Positions 25,719 through 34,551 of a stretch of 64,000 bases of DNA are shown here, piece after piece. The DNA lies in contig NZ_FMAR01000014.1 of NCBI RefSeq assembly GCF_900094705.1, positions 62,001-126,000 on the forward strand, read 5' to 3'. This DNA comes from Chitinophaga costaii. Lineage in GTDB: Bacteria > Bacteroidota > Bacteroidia > Chitinophagales > Chitinophagaceae. Each line of letters starts with the position of its first letter. The stretch's first letter is position 1. The position numbers were made by a program, and so were the translations under genes. The notes below the pieces were generated by a model that saw nothing but the letters and a program-made list of their open reading frames with translations, made no database searches and was not told where the DNA came from.

Positions 25719-26906
25719 TTATTTACTCTTATCCAACGCCTGCACAATATCATGCAGGATATCGTCCGGATATTCCAGGCCTGTGGAAATGCGGATGAGG
25801 CCCGGGGTGATGCCCGCCAGCAACCTTTCTTCCTCCGTGAGTTTGGCGTGGGTGGTAGAGGAGGGATGTGAAGCAATGCTGCGGCTGTCGCCCAGGTTGG
25901 CGGTGAGGGAAAGCAATTGCAGGCTATCCAGAAAACGCCGTCCCTGTTCCACGCCACCTTTCAGTTCAAAACAAAACACACCTCCGCCGCCACTCATTTG
26001 CTTTTTGGCGATGGCGTACTGAGGATGGCTGGGCAGGAAAGGATATTTCACCCATACCAGGTGGGGATTGCCTTCCAGGGCTGTAGCCAGTTTCAGCGCA
26101 CTTTCGGAATGGCGCGCCATGCGTACTGGCAGGGTTTCGAGACTTTTGCTCAGCACCCAGGCATTAAAGGGCGACAACGATGGCCCGGTACTGCGGCAGA
26201 AGGTGTAAATCTGTTTAATAAGGTCTGGCTCTCCTACTACCACTCCACCCAGTACGCGGCCCTGCCCGTCCATCCATTTGGTGGCGGAAGTAGTAACCAG
26301 GTGTGCACCTAGTGCTAGGGGACGCTGCAAGATAGGGGTAGCAAAACAGTTGTCTACGTTAAGGATAACATTGTGGCTGCGGGCCAGTTTGCCCAGCCAT
26401 TCCAGGTCTATCACATCCAGTCCCGGATTGGACGGCGTTTCTACAAAGATCATCTTTGTATTAGGCTTTATCAGCGCTTCAATACTGGTAGGATCATTAA
26501 TGTCGAAGTAGTCGTACTGGATGCCGTATTTCGGTAAGTACTTAGTGATGAGGGTGTGGGTAGATCCGAAAATGGCGCGGCAGGCTAGCAGATGATCGCC
26601 GGCACTGAGCAAGGCCATGAAACTGGCCCAAATGGTACTCATGCCCGATGCCGTGGCATAACCCGCAGGTGCGCCCTCCAACATGGCTACTTTGTCTATT
26701 ACTTCATCTACATTCGGATTGCTAAAGCGACTGTAAATATAATCGTCGGTCTCGTCGGCAAAGGTGGCGCGCATGCGCTCCGCATCCGGATAAGTAAAAG
26801 AGGAAGTAATGTACATGGGCGAAGAATGCTCCATGTTGTCTGTACGTTCAGACCGGATGCGCACTGCGCGGGTTTCCGGATGGTATTGGTATTCGTCTTG
26901 GCTCAT
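25719..26906 (-). CDS. metZ: O-acyl-homoserine sulfhydrylase (Cys/Met metabolism PLP enzyme)
   Basis: 395 residues from MSQDEYQYHPETRAVR; an earlier in-frame ATG at 26930 adds eight residues. Fold type I PLP enzyme: GYATASGMSTIWAS, the cofactor Asp in NVDNCFATP, and the Schiff-base Lys in TTSATKWMDGQGRVLGG. The DGQGR stretch after the lysine is typical of MetZ (O-succinyl/acetylhomoserine sulfhydrylase) more than of MetB or methionine gamma-lyase. It would make homocysteine directly from sulfide. metX, which makes the acyl-homoserine substrate, is encoded 700 bases away and divergent, which supports this call. An OsmC gene lies 91 bases upstream on the same strand. Confidence 0.85.
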   Translation of the reverse strand: MSQDEYQYHPETRAVRIRSERTDNMEHSSPMYITSSFTYPDAERMRATFADETDDYIYSRFSNPNVDEVIDKVAMLEGAPAGYATASGMSTIWASFMALLSAGDHLLACRAIFGSTHTLITKYLPKYGIQYDYFDINDPTSIEALIKPNTKMIFVETPSNPGLDVIDLEWLGKLARSHNVILNVDNCFATPILQRPLALGAHLVTTSATKWMDGQGRVLGGVVVGEPDLIKQIYTFCRSTGPSLSPFNAWVLSKSLETLPVRMARHSESALKLATALEGNPHLVWVKYPFLPSHPQYAIAKKQMSGGGGVFCFELKGGVEQGRRFLDSLQLLSLTANLGDSRSIASHPSSTTHAKLTEEERLLAGITPGLIRISTGLEYPDDILHDIVQALDKSK

Positions 26907-26997
26907 GAAAAAAGGTGCTAGGTACTCCATAAACTGTAAGATGGACAGAATAGGCGAGCAGGCCTACCTGGTTCATCCTACAATTAGTGGGTACGTT

Positions 26998-27417
26998 TTA
27001 TTGATTCAATTTTACTTCCCAGCTAAGGTTTGTTTTCCCCTGGCGTAATGTTTCTGCTACGGAGCAATATTTATTCATAGAGAGTTCCACTGCGCGTTCT
27101 GCCTTGTCTGGATCTATATTACCAGCCAGGTGAAACACCAGGTGTACATCTTCCCAGAGGGCCGGCTCTTTTTCCTTTTCGCGTTCTCCCGCTATTTCTA
27201 TGCGGAAATCAGTTACCTCCTGGCGTTGCTTCTTCAGGATCATCGCCACATCAATAGCAGAACAGCCGCCCAGGCCCATGAGGAGCATTTGCATAGGGCG
27301 TACGCCATTTCCCTTGCCACCGGCACTTTCACCTGCATCCATTAACACTTTATGCCCGGCATCATCCGTTGCTTCCATGTTAAAAGCATCGTCTATCCGT
27401 TGTAATTTAACTTTCAT
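26998..27417 (-). CDS. OsmC-family peroxide-type protein
   Basis: 139 residues from MKVKLQRIDD; an in-frame ATG at 27441 adds eight residues but overlaps the -7 element. OsmC/Ohr proteins reduce organic hydroperoxides with two cysteines. Both are visible: Cys in LMGLGGCSAID and Cys in MNKYCSVAETL. The closest type is the YhfA-like OsmC subgroup, whose substrate is less clear than for Ohr. It is the first gene of a probable OsmC-metZ unit, which links thiol or sulfur chemistry to methionine synthesis by context. Confidence 0.85.
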   Translation of the reverse strand: MKVKLQRIDDAFNMEATDDAGHKVLMDAGESAGGKGNGVRPMQMLLMGLGGCSAIDVAMILKKQRQEVTDFRIEIAGEREKEKEPALWEDVHLVFHLAGNIDPDKAERAVELSMNKYCSVAETLRQGKTNLSWEVKLNQ

Positions 27418-27438
27418 ATTTTCAGCATTTTCAATCAT

Positions 27439-27616
27439 CAAATATAAACAAACCTTACAACGATTCCATGCCCTATCCCAAAACCGGGATGGGCGGGCAT
27501 TTGCTCAAGGCATGTGGGCGGCCTCCGGTCAAGGAGGGATACCAGGGGGCTTTGTTTGTGAATTGTCTAAAATATGAAGCGGCAATTGACAATTCGCTAT
27601 GCATGACGTAGGTTTG
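27439..27616. promoter_or_regulatory. Divergent promoters of osmC-like/metZ and metX with an inverted repeat between
   Basis: Leftward: TATATTTG (27446-27439), with no clear -33. Rightward: TTG (27586-27588), 20 bases, TAGGTTTG (27609-27616), a full consensus match, start point near 27621. Between them ATGCCC-TATCCC and GGGAT-GGGCGGGCAT (27468-27500) form an imperfect inverted repeat with a 6-base loop. Because it lies upstream of both start points it is better read as an operator than as a riboswitch. Confidence 0.55.
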
Positions 27617-27623
27617 CGCAAAT

Positions 27624-28652
27624 TTGTTTTTTTTGGGAGTACACGTTTTTCATAGTAATACACCATTTGAGCTGGAATCTGGCGATATACTGCCCGACCT
27701 ACGCATTGCCTACCATACCTACGGCACCCTTAGCGCAGACCGTAATAATGTGGTATGGGTATGCCATGCTCTCACCGCCAATGCGGATGTGGCCAACTGG
27801 TGGCCCGGCCTGGTAGGTACTGGTGGCGCTATTGACCCAGCCCGGCATTTCATTGTGTGTGCCAACATCCTGGGTTCCTGCTACGGCAGCAGCGGACCAC
27901 TGTCGGTAAACCCTTTTACCGGTAAACCCTGGTATCATAGCTTCCCCGCGGTAACCATTCGCGATATGGTAAAAGCCCACATCCTGCTGCGGCAGCACCT
28001 GGGCATTGAACAAATAGCCCTGCTGGCCGGCGGCTCCATGGGTGGATACCAGGTATTGGAATGGGCCTTAACGGAAACCAGCCGCATCGAAAAATTATTC
28101 TTGCTCTGCACCGGTGCTGCCGAAAGCGCCTGGGGCATTGCTATTCATACCGCCCAGCGATTGGCCATCGCCGCCGACAACAGTTGGCAGGAAAACACGG
28201 AAAATGCTGGAGCGAAAGGCCTTAAAGCAGCCCGCGCCATTGGCATGCTCACTTACCGCAATTACCAAACCTTTGTGCGTACGCAAACTGATCCCGATAA
28301 AGAAAAAACGGATCATTTCCGCGCCTCCTCTTATATCGAATACCAGGGAGAAAAATTGGTAAAACGTTTTAACGCTCAAAGCTACTGGCTGCTAAGCAAG
28401 GCTATGGACAGTCATAACATTGCCCGTAGCCGGAAGGCAGATGCCGCCTCCCTGCTGGCCACTCTTCCCCAGCCCTCCCTGCTCATGGGCATTACCAGCG
28501 ATATCCTTTGCCCGCCGGAGGAACAGCTTTTCCTGGCCCGACATCTTCAGGATGGCCGCTATTATGAGATCGATTCTTCCTATGGCCATGATGGTTTCTT
28601 AATAGAACATGAAAAGATAGGCGCTATTCTTACTACTTTTTTGCAGGATTAA
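27624..28652 (+). CDS. metX: Homoserine O-acyltransferase, non-ATG start
   Basis: 342 residues, alpha/beta hydrolase fold. It transfers an acetyl (or succinyl) group from CoA to homoserine, the first committed step to methionine. Visible: FHSNTPFELESGDILPDLRIAYHTYG, the VCHALTANADV oxyanion region, nucleophile Ser in LAGGSMGGYQ, and the C-terminal Asp/His pair (SDILCPPE; YGHDGFLIE). No ATG is in frame before about residue 113, so translation must begin at TTG 27624 or TTG 27633. The promoter places the RNA start at about 27621, so the message would be almost leaderless. A run of eight T at 27627-27634 raises the chance of a one-base sequence error. Confidence 0.9.
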   Translation: MFFLGVHVFHSNTPFELESGDILPDLRIAYHTYGTLSADRNNVVWVCHALTANADVANWWPGLVGTGGAIDPARHFIVCANILGSCYGSSGPLSVNPFTGKPWYHSFPAVTIRDMVKAHILLRQHLGIEQIALLAGGSMGGYQVLEWALTETSRIEKLFLLCTGAAESAWGIAIHTAQRLAIAADNSWQENTENAGAKGLKAARAIGMLTYRNYQTFVRTQTDPDKEKTDHFRASSYIEYQGEKLVKRFNAQSYWLLSKAMDSHNIARSRKADAASLLATLPQPSLLMGITSDILCPPEEQLFLARHLQDGRYYEIDSSYGHDGFLIEHEKIGAILTTFLQD

Positions 28653-28883
28653 TTACCTTGTGTGCCTATTGCACAAAATCGGGTGTGGCGACGCTTTTTT
28701 ATGTTATCAATTCAATATCCCGCCACACCAATATCTTTATAAATCGAGTTATTATATCCATAACCGCAGGCCCTTGCCAGCATTAGTCATTAACAGAGGG
28801 ATGCTTTTATTTCCATTACATTTAGTTCACTGCAATGTGTAGGGAAAGATTCCTGCTTTCCATTAAAACCAATTTATTCCCTT

Positions 28884-31760
28884 ATGAAGTACATTCTGCT
28901 TGGATGGCTGTTATCATATATATTTATTCCTTTTCTTTCCCTGGCACAAGCCACGCAAAAAGTTACGATTACCGGTACAGTTACAAATAAAAACGCGCAT
29001 GAAAAGCTGGCCCGTGTAACTGTTGCTGTGAAAGGCGACAAGGCCGGTGCCATTTCGGATGAGGCAGGCCATTTCAGCATTACGTTGCAACATGCCTGGC
29101 CAGTAACGCTGGTATTTACATCGGTAGGTTTTGAGCGGGAAGAAGTTGTGGTACACAACGAGTCAGCTATACAAGTGCAGCTCAATACCGGTGAGATGCA
29201 CGGCACCGAAGTAGTAGTAGCTGCCAGCCGCGTACCGGAAAGCATACTGCAATCGCCCGTGTCTATCGAGCAGTTGGATGCACGCAGTATCCGCAACTCA
29301 CCCGCTCCCTCATTTTACGATGCATTAGCCAATATCAAAGGCGTAGACGTGAGTACCCAAAGCCTTACTTTTAAATCGGTGAACACCCGTGGTTTTGCCA
29401 GCAATGGCAATACCCGGCTGGTACAAGTGGTAGATGGGATGGATAACCAGGCTCCTGGCCTGAGCTTTCCACTGGGTAATATCATTGGCATTACGGAGTT
29501 GGATCTGGATCGGGTAGAATTATTGCCCGGCGCCAGTTCCGCGCTTTATGGCCCCAACGCACTAAATGGTATCCTGCTGATGAACAGTAAAAATCCATTC
29601 GATTATCAGGGCCTGAGCGCCGTGGTGAAGTCTGGTGTACTGTCTGACGATGGCCGCAGCACCTCCACCACCGGCTTTTACGACGTGAACCTACGCTATG
29701 CAAAAGCGTTTAATAATAAATTTGCCTTTAAAGTGAACTTCGGCTATCTGCAGGCCAAAGACTGGCAGGCCTATGACAGTAAAGATCAGAGCCTACAAAA
29801 CGGTTATAACCTGAAAACTGGCCATCGTGCTACCAACGAGGCATACAATGGGGTAAACATTTATGGTGATGAGTCCAATGTGAATATGTACTCCATGCTG
29901 ATGCCCCTGGCCTTTACCAACAATAATCCGCTGGGCGCAAACATACAGCAACTTTCCGCCTCCTCCGGTGGTAACATTACCCCACAAATGATCTTTTCCT
30001 CCATCATGCCCGATAGCGCACACGCCTTCGTGTCGCGCACCGGTTATAATGAAAGAGATCTAACGGATAATAAGACCAGGAACCTGAAAGTAAGCGCTGC
30101 CTTCCACTACCACATCACGCCCAAAACAGAGGCTATTCTGCAAGGTAGTTATGGCAACGTTACTACAGTATACACGGGAGCCGACCGCTATTCCATCCGC
30201 AATTTTCACATGGGGCAATACAAGGCCGAGGTGCTTGGCGAGAATTTTTATGTGCGGGCCTATACCACCCAGGAACGTTCCGGCGACAGTTATGCCATCG
30301 GCATCCTGGGATCGGGCATAAACGAAGCATGGAAGTCCAGCCCCACCTGGTTTGGACAATATTTTAATACCTATGCAGGCGAGTCTTTGCAAGCCTTCGC
30401 TACCACCTTTCAAACCGCCCTTGCTGGCGGACAGGCCCCTGCAGCAGCGTACGCCGCCGCCACCACCGCTGCCAAACAAGGCGGTGACCAGTTCCGCAAT
30501 GATGCACGAACCGTGGCAGACCAGGGCCGCCTGCTGCCTGGCACGTCCGCCTTTAATGCTGCGGCAGACAGCGTAAAGCACCGCCCCATTCCCGGCAGCG
30601 CGGCTGGCGTGGGCGCTAAATTTACTGATAAGTCTAATTTATACCAGGGTGAGTTTATGTATAATTTTTCCAGCCTTCTTCGGTTCATGGACCTGCTGGT
30701 GGGCGGTAATTACCGCGTGTACGATCTAAATTCTGAAGGCACCCTCTTTGCCCTGGATGATAACGGAAAAGAGTTCCGCATTAAGGAAGGTGGTGGCTAT
30801 GTACAAGTGGCCAAAAGACTCCTGCAGGAACACCTGAAAATCACCGCTAGCTTACGATACGATAAGAACATGAATTTCGACGGGCAGTTCAGCCCCCGCG
30901 TATCGGCGGTATACACCCTGGGCGGCACCCATAACATCCGCGCATCTTACCAAACTGGTTTCCGCATCCCCACCAGCCAAGATCAGTATATTGACCTAAC
31001 CACCCCCTCCGCCCACCTGCTGGGTGGCCTGCCCTTTTTCCGGGAACGCTATCACCTGACCACAGGCCCACTGTACACCATCCAATCCGTACAAGCCGGC
31101 GCACCTCAACAATACGTTTTCCAGGACTATAAACCGGAGAAGATAAAGGCCTTCGAAATTGGCTATCGCAGCCTCATTTCACAGCAACTCGTAATAGATG
31201 CCTACGCCTACTGGAACAACTTTGAAAATTTCAGCGGCACACAAGCCCTGGTACAACCTACTTCCCCCACTACCCGCAACATCTTTGCCATCCCGGTAAA
31301 TTATAATAAGAACATCCATAGCTGGGGATGGGCCATGGGACTGGATTATAATTTCCCAAAACATTTCGTGGCAGGGGGTAATATTTCCTATAACGAACTG
31401 CTGGACCAGAAAAGCCTGAACGGTTTCGTAGCCAGCTACAATACCCCGAAAGTGAAGTACAACCTGTACGTGGGCAATCGCAATATAGGTGGTTCCAACA
31501 TTGGATTTAACGTTACCTACCGCTGGCAGCAAAAACTTGTATGGCAATCGAATTTCGTCAGCGCCGTGGTAAACGCTAAAGGCCTGAGCGAAATACCAGC
31601 TTATGGCACGGTAGACGCCCAGCTAACGAAACTTTTACCTAAACCTAAAGTTACCCTGAAGATTGGCGGAGTAAATATGCTTAATAAGGCTTACGTCCAA
31701 TCATGGGGTAATCCTACGGTGGGTGCACAATGGTATGCTGCTATTGGGTATAATTTGTAG
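28884..31760 (+). CDS. TonB-dependent outer membrane receptor
   Basis: 958 residues. Signal peptide ends SLAQA. Regulatory-like beta-sandwich at about 25-110, plug at about 125-240 (PVSIEQLDARSIRNSPAPS, STQSLTFKSVNTRGFAS, LLPGASSALYGPNALNG), then the barrel, ending in GAQWYAAIGYNL. Within the barrel at about 500-580 is an Ala/Gly-rich stretch (AGGQAPAAAYAAATTAAKQ) that looks like a long extracellular loop. No SusD gene follows and no ligand can be named; the plug type resembles receptors for small molecules such as siderophores or cofactors. The gene is monocistronic with a strong terminator. Confidence 0.92.
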   Translation: MKYILLGWLLSYIFIPFLSLAQATQKVTITGTVTNKNAHEKLARVTVAVKGDKAGAISDEAGHFSITLQHAWPVTLVFTSVGFEREEVVVHNESAIQVQLNTGEMHGTEVVVAASRVPESILQSPVSIEQLDARSIRNSPAPSFYDALANIKGVDVSTQSLTFKSVNTRGFASNGNTRLVQVVDGMDNQAPGLSFPLGNIIGITELDLDRVELLPGASSALYGPNALNGILLMNSKNPFDYQGLSAVVKSGVLSDDGRSTSTTGFYDVNLRYAKAFNNKFAFKVNFGYLQAKDWQAYDSKDQSLQNGYNLKTGHRATNEAYNGVNIYGDESNVNMYSMLMPLAFTNNNPLGANIQQLSASSGGNITPQMIFSSIMPDSAHAFVSRTGYNERDLTDNKTRNLKVSAAFHYHITPKTEAILQGSYGNVTTVYTGADRYSIRNFHMGQYKAEVLGENFYVRAYTTQERSGDSYAIGILGSGINEAWKSSPTWFGQYFNTYAGESLQAFATTFQTALAGGQAPAAAYAAATTAAKQGGDQFRNDARTVADQGRLLPGTSAFNAAADSVKHRPIPGSAAGVGAKFTDKSNLYQGEFMYNFSSLLRFMDLLVGGNYRVYDLNSEGTLFALDDNGKEFRIKEGGGYVQVAKRLLQEHLKITASLRYDKNMNFDGQFSPRVSAVYTLGGTHNIRASYQTGFRIPTSQDQYIDLTTPSAHLLGGLPFFRERYHLTTGPLYTIQSVQAGAPQQYVFQDYKPEKIKAFEIGYRSLISQQLVIDAYAYWNNFENFSGTQALVQPTSPTTRNIFAIPVNYNKNIHSWGWAMGLDYNFPKHFVAGGNISYNELLDQKSLNGFVASYNTPKVKYNLYVGNRNIGGSNIGFNVTYRWQQKLVWQSNFVSAVVNAKGLSEIPAYGTVDAQLTKLLPKPKVTLKIGGVNMLNKAYVQSWGNPTVGAQWYAAIGYNL

Positions 31761-31796
31761 TACGCTACACCCCTATTCCTGGGTCCCTGAAATAGC

Positions 31797-31827
31797 GACA
31801 GCCCGGAGAATAGATCTCCAGGCTGTC
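31797..31827. terminator. Terminator between the TonB receptor and ychF
   Basis: GACAGCCCGGAGA (31797-31809) pairs with TCTCCAGGCTGTC (31815-31827), 12 of 13 bases, loop of five. TTGGTTTTG follows on the plus strand. Confidence 0.85.
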
Positions 31828-31936
31828 TTGGTTTTGTTGTAACCCTCAGCGCTTTACGCGCGAGTATCTTCAGGCAGTAAACCTACCCCTTTTTAGTTGC
31901 TTTAGCAATTAATCGTGACCAGTGGTCTGAAAGCCG

Positions 31937-33040
31937 CTATACATTAAAGCGGAAATGCATTACATCCCCATCTGCTACAACATATTCCTTGCCTTCAATG
32001 CGCAGCCGACCATTGTCGCGGGCGGCAGACTCAGAGCCATATTTCACAAAATCTTCGTAGGCGATGACTTCTGCTTTAATGAAACCTTTTTCAAAATCGG
32101 TGTGGATTACACTGGCGGCCTGGGGGGCTTTCCAGCCGGTGTGGATGGTCCAGGCGCGTACTTCCTGCACGCCGGCAGTGAAGTAGGTGATCAGATCCAA
32201 CAGTTGATAGGCTGAGCGGATGAGGCGGTTCAGACCTGGCTCTTTAAGCCCATATTCGCCGAGGAACAATTCCTTGTCTGCCGGATCTTCCATTTCAGAA
32301 ATCTGGGCTTCGATGGTATTGTTCATCACGATTACCTGTGCTTTTTCCGCCTTCACGGCTTCTTCCAGGGCTTTGGAAAATTTATTGCCGGAATGAAGCG
32401 AGGCTTCATCTACGTTGGCTACATACAGCACTGGTTTTTCAGTGAGCAAGAAAAGATCGGCCGTAGCGGTTTTTTCTTCTTTGCTAAGGTCCAGTTCGCG
32501 AATGTTCTTGCCTTGTTCCAGGTGGGCCTGGCAGCGCTTTAACACTTCAAACTCTACCTTGGCTTTAGGATCACCGCCGGTTTTGGCCATTTTTTCTGTG
32601 CGGGCTATCTTTTTCTCCACGCTCTCCAGGTCTTTGAGCTGGAGTTCGGTGTCTATAATTTCTTTATCACTCACGGGGTTGATAGCGCCTTCTTCGCGGA
32701 GAATGTTCTCATCCTCAAAGCAGCGGATCACATGCACAATAGCATCTACCTCGCGGATATTGGCCAGGAATTTATTACCCAGGCCCTCTCCCTTGCTAGC
32801 ACCTTTTACAAGCCCGGCAATGTCTACAAATTCAATACTGGTAGGAACGATTCTTTCCGGTTTTACCAGCTCGGCCAGTTTCTCCATGCGATAGTCCGGT
32901 ACATCTACCTGGCCTACGTTTGGCTCAATGGTACAAAAGCGGTAGTTGGAGGCCTGTGCCTTTGCACTGTTACTCACTGCATTAAACAATGTGGACTTTC
33001 CAACATTCGGTAAACCTACGATTCCTGCTTGCAACGCCAT
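31937..33040 (-). CDS. ychF: Obg-family ATPase/GTPase YchF
   Basis: 367 residues, full length. G1 GLPNVGKSTLFNAV at about 8-21, the G2-like NYRFCTIEPNVG, G3 DIAGLVKGASKGEGLGNKFL, and the changed G4 VANVDE that gives YchF its preference for ATP. The C-terminal TGS domain is present (TYFTAGVQEVRAWTI, then VADGDVMHFRFNV at the very end). YchF binds the ribosome and is linked to stress response and translation fidelity. A promoter lies just upstream with a leader of only about ten bases. Confidence 0.97.
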   Translation of the reverse strand: MALQAGIVGLPNVGKSTLFNAVSNSAKAQASNYRFCTIEPNVGQVDVPDYRMEKLAELVKPERIVPTSIEFVDIAGLVKGASKGEGLGNKFLANIREVDAIVHVIRCFEDENILREEGAINPVSDKEIIDTELQLKDLESVEKKIARTEKMAKTGGDPKAKVEFEVLKRCQAHLEQGKNIRELDLSKEEKTATADLFLLTEKPVLYVANVDEASLHSGNKFSKALEEAVKAEKAQVIVMNNTIEAQISEMEDPADKELFLGEYGLKEPGLNRLIRSAYQLLDLITYFTAGVQEVRAWTIHTGWKAPQAASVIHTDFEKGFIKAEVIAYEDFVKYGSESAARDNGRLRIEGKEYVVADGDVMHFRFNV

Positions 33041-33055
33041 TTAAAAAAATTTGCG

Positions 33056-33087
33056 CAAAGATATTACAGATTTACAATTCTACCCAA
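33056..33087 (-). promoter_or_regulatory. Promoter of ychF
   Basis: On the minus strand TTG (33087-33085), 21 bases, TATCTTTG (33063-33056). The predicted start near 33050 leaves a leader of about ten bases. Confidence 0.6.
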
Positions 33088-33250
33088 CGGATCAGGCATT
33101 TTCCGGTTGCCCCTACCAGCCCACCGGATAGGGTGGTTCCAGCCGGCAGTTTCCCTTCACCTATTTTTTTACCATGAAGTATTGTAAATTGAAACTCAAT
33201 ATCCTATCATTGACATTGAAAATTGTTCATTTGGAAATTATCATTCACCT

Positions 33251-34486
33251 ATGGCATTGAACTATGTTTGGCTTGCTTTCTTCCTGATATCCTTTGTGGT
33301 GGCCATTTTTAAGACACTTATACTGCACGATGCCACCGTATTCGGGGAAGTCATGAACAGCTTAATGGCCAGCACTAAAACCGGGGCAGAAATTTCCCTG
33401 GGCCTGATTGGCGTCATGAGTTTTTGGCTGGGTATTATGCGAATTGGTGAAAAAGCCGGGGTGATCAATGTATTTGCCCGCCTGGTAAATCCCTTTTATT
33501 CCAAATTATTTCCCCAGGTACCTAAAGGCGACCCGGCCATGGGATCTATGGTGATGAACTTCTCGGCCACCATGCTTGGGCTGGACAATGCCGCTACCCC
33601 CTTCGGGCTGAAGGCCATGAAACAATTGCAGGAGCTAAACCCCAGCCACGATACGGCCAGCAATGCCGAGATAGCCCTGCTGGTACTTAACTCCGCCGGC
33701 GTGGTCATCATTCCCACTTCGGTGATTGCATTGCGCCTGGCCGCCGGCGCATCCAATCCTGCCGATATCCTGGTACCTACCCTGCTCTCAACCTTCATAG
33801 CGTTTATCGTGGGCATCTTTGTGATCGCCCTGTTTCAGCGCATCAATATTTTTAAAATACCAGTACTAATATTCCTGGCTGGTTTCATGGTCATCATGGC
33901 CGCCCTGTTCTATTGGGTGCAAAGCCTCCCACCCAAAGACATTGCACCCAAAACAGCTTCCCTGGGCGGTATCATTATCTTTGGGATCATCGTATTATTT
34001 ATCGTAGCAGGGTTGGTAAAAAAAATTGTCGTGTACGAAACCTTTATCGAGGGGGCTAAGGAAGGCTTCCAAACTGCGGTGAATATTATTCCCTACTTGG
34101 TAGGCATGCTGGCAGCCATTAGCGTGTTCCGCGCCACCGGCTGCATGGATTATGTGGTAAATGGCATTGCGGCCCTTTTTGCCGCCCTGGGCATGAACAC
34201 AGATTTTGTGCCGGCCCTGCCCGTAATGTTTATGAAACCCCTGAGTGGGGGCGGCGCCCGGGCCCTTATGGTAGATACCATGAAGACCTACAAGCCCGAT
34301 AGTTTCGTGGGTTACCTGGTGAGCATTTTACAAGGCACTACAGAAACTACTTTTTACGTGATCTCCGTATATTTCGGCTCCATCAATATCCGCAATACGC
34401 GGTATGCGCTGGTAGCCGGGCTGATCGCAGATTTCGCGGGTATGATCGCGGCGGTGTTCCTGGCTTATTTTTTCTTTCGTTATTAA
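33251..34486 (+). CDS. SpmA-SpmB fusion (nucleoside recognition/Gate domain membrane protein)
   Basis: 411 residues with about nine to ten membrane helices. The N-terminal half matches spore maturation protein SpmA (GAEISLGLIGVMSFWLGIM, NFSATMLGLDNAATPFG, LNSAGVVIIPTSVIALR). The C-terminal half matches SpmB (AAISVFRATGCMDYVV, PVMFMKPLSGGGARALMVD, ILQGTTETTFYV). In Bacillus these are separate genes needed for spore dehydration; in non-sporing Bacteroidota the fusion is a presumed transporter of unknown substrate. The start ATG is clear. It stands alone, divergent from ychF. Confidence 0.9.
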   Translation: MALNYVWLAFFLISFVVAIFKTLILHDATVFGEVMNSLMASTKTGAEISLGLIGVMSFWLGIMRIGEKAGVINVFARLVNPFYSKLFPQVPKGDPAMGSMVMNFSATMLGLDNAATPFGLKAMKQLQELNPSHDTASNAEIALLVLNSAGVVIIPTSVIALRLAAGASNPADILVPTLLSTFIAFIVGIFVIALFQRINIFKIPVLIFLAGFMVIMAALFYWVQSLPPKDIAPKTASLGGIIIFGIIVLFIVAGLVKKIVVYETFIEGAKEGFQTAVNIIPYLVGMLAAISVFRATGCMDYVVNGIAALFAALGMNTDFVPALPVMFMKPLSGGGARALMVDTMKTYKPDSFVGYLVSILQGTTETTFYVISVYFGSINIRNTRYALVAGLIADFAGMIAAVFLAYFFFRY

Positions 34487-34551
34487 CCCCAAAAACGGTT
34501 AAAGCAGCGGCAATCCTGTATTTTTACAACGCCCTGCCTAAATAAATTTTT

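Noticed and set aside
27468..27545. Possible SAM riboswitch before metX
   Set aside because: The structure lies upstream of the full-consensus metX promoter and has none of the SAM-I or SAM-II conserved core that I could find.
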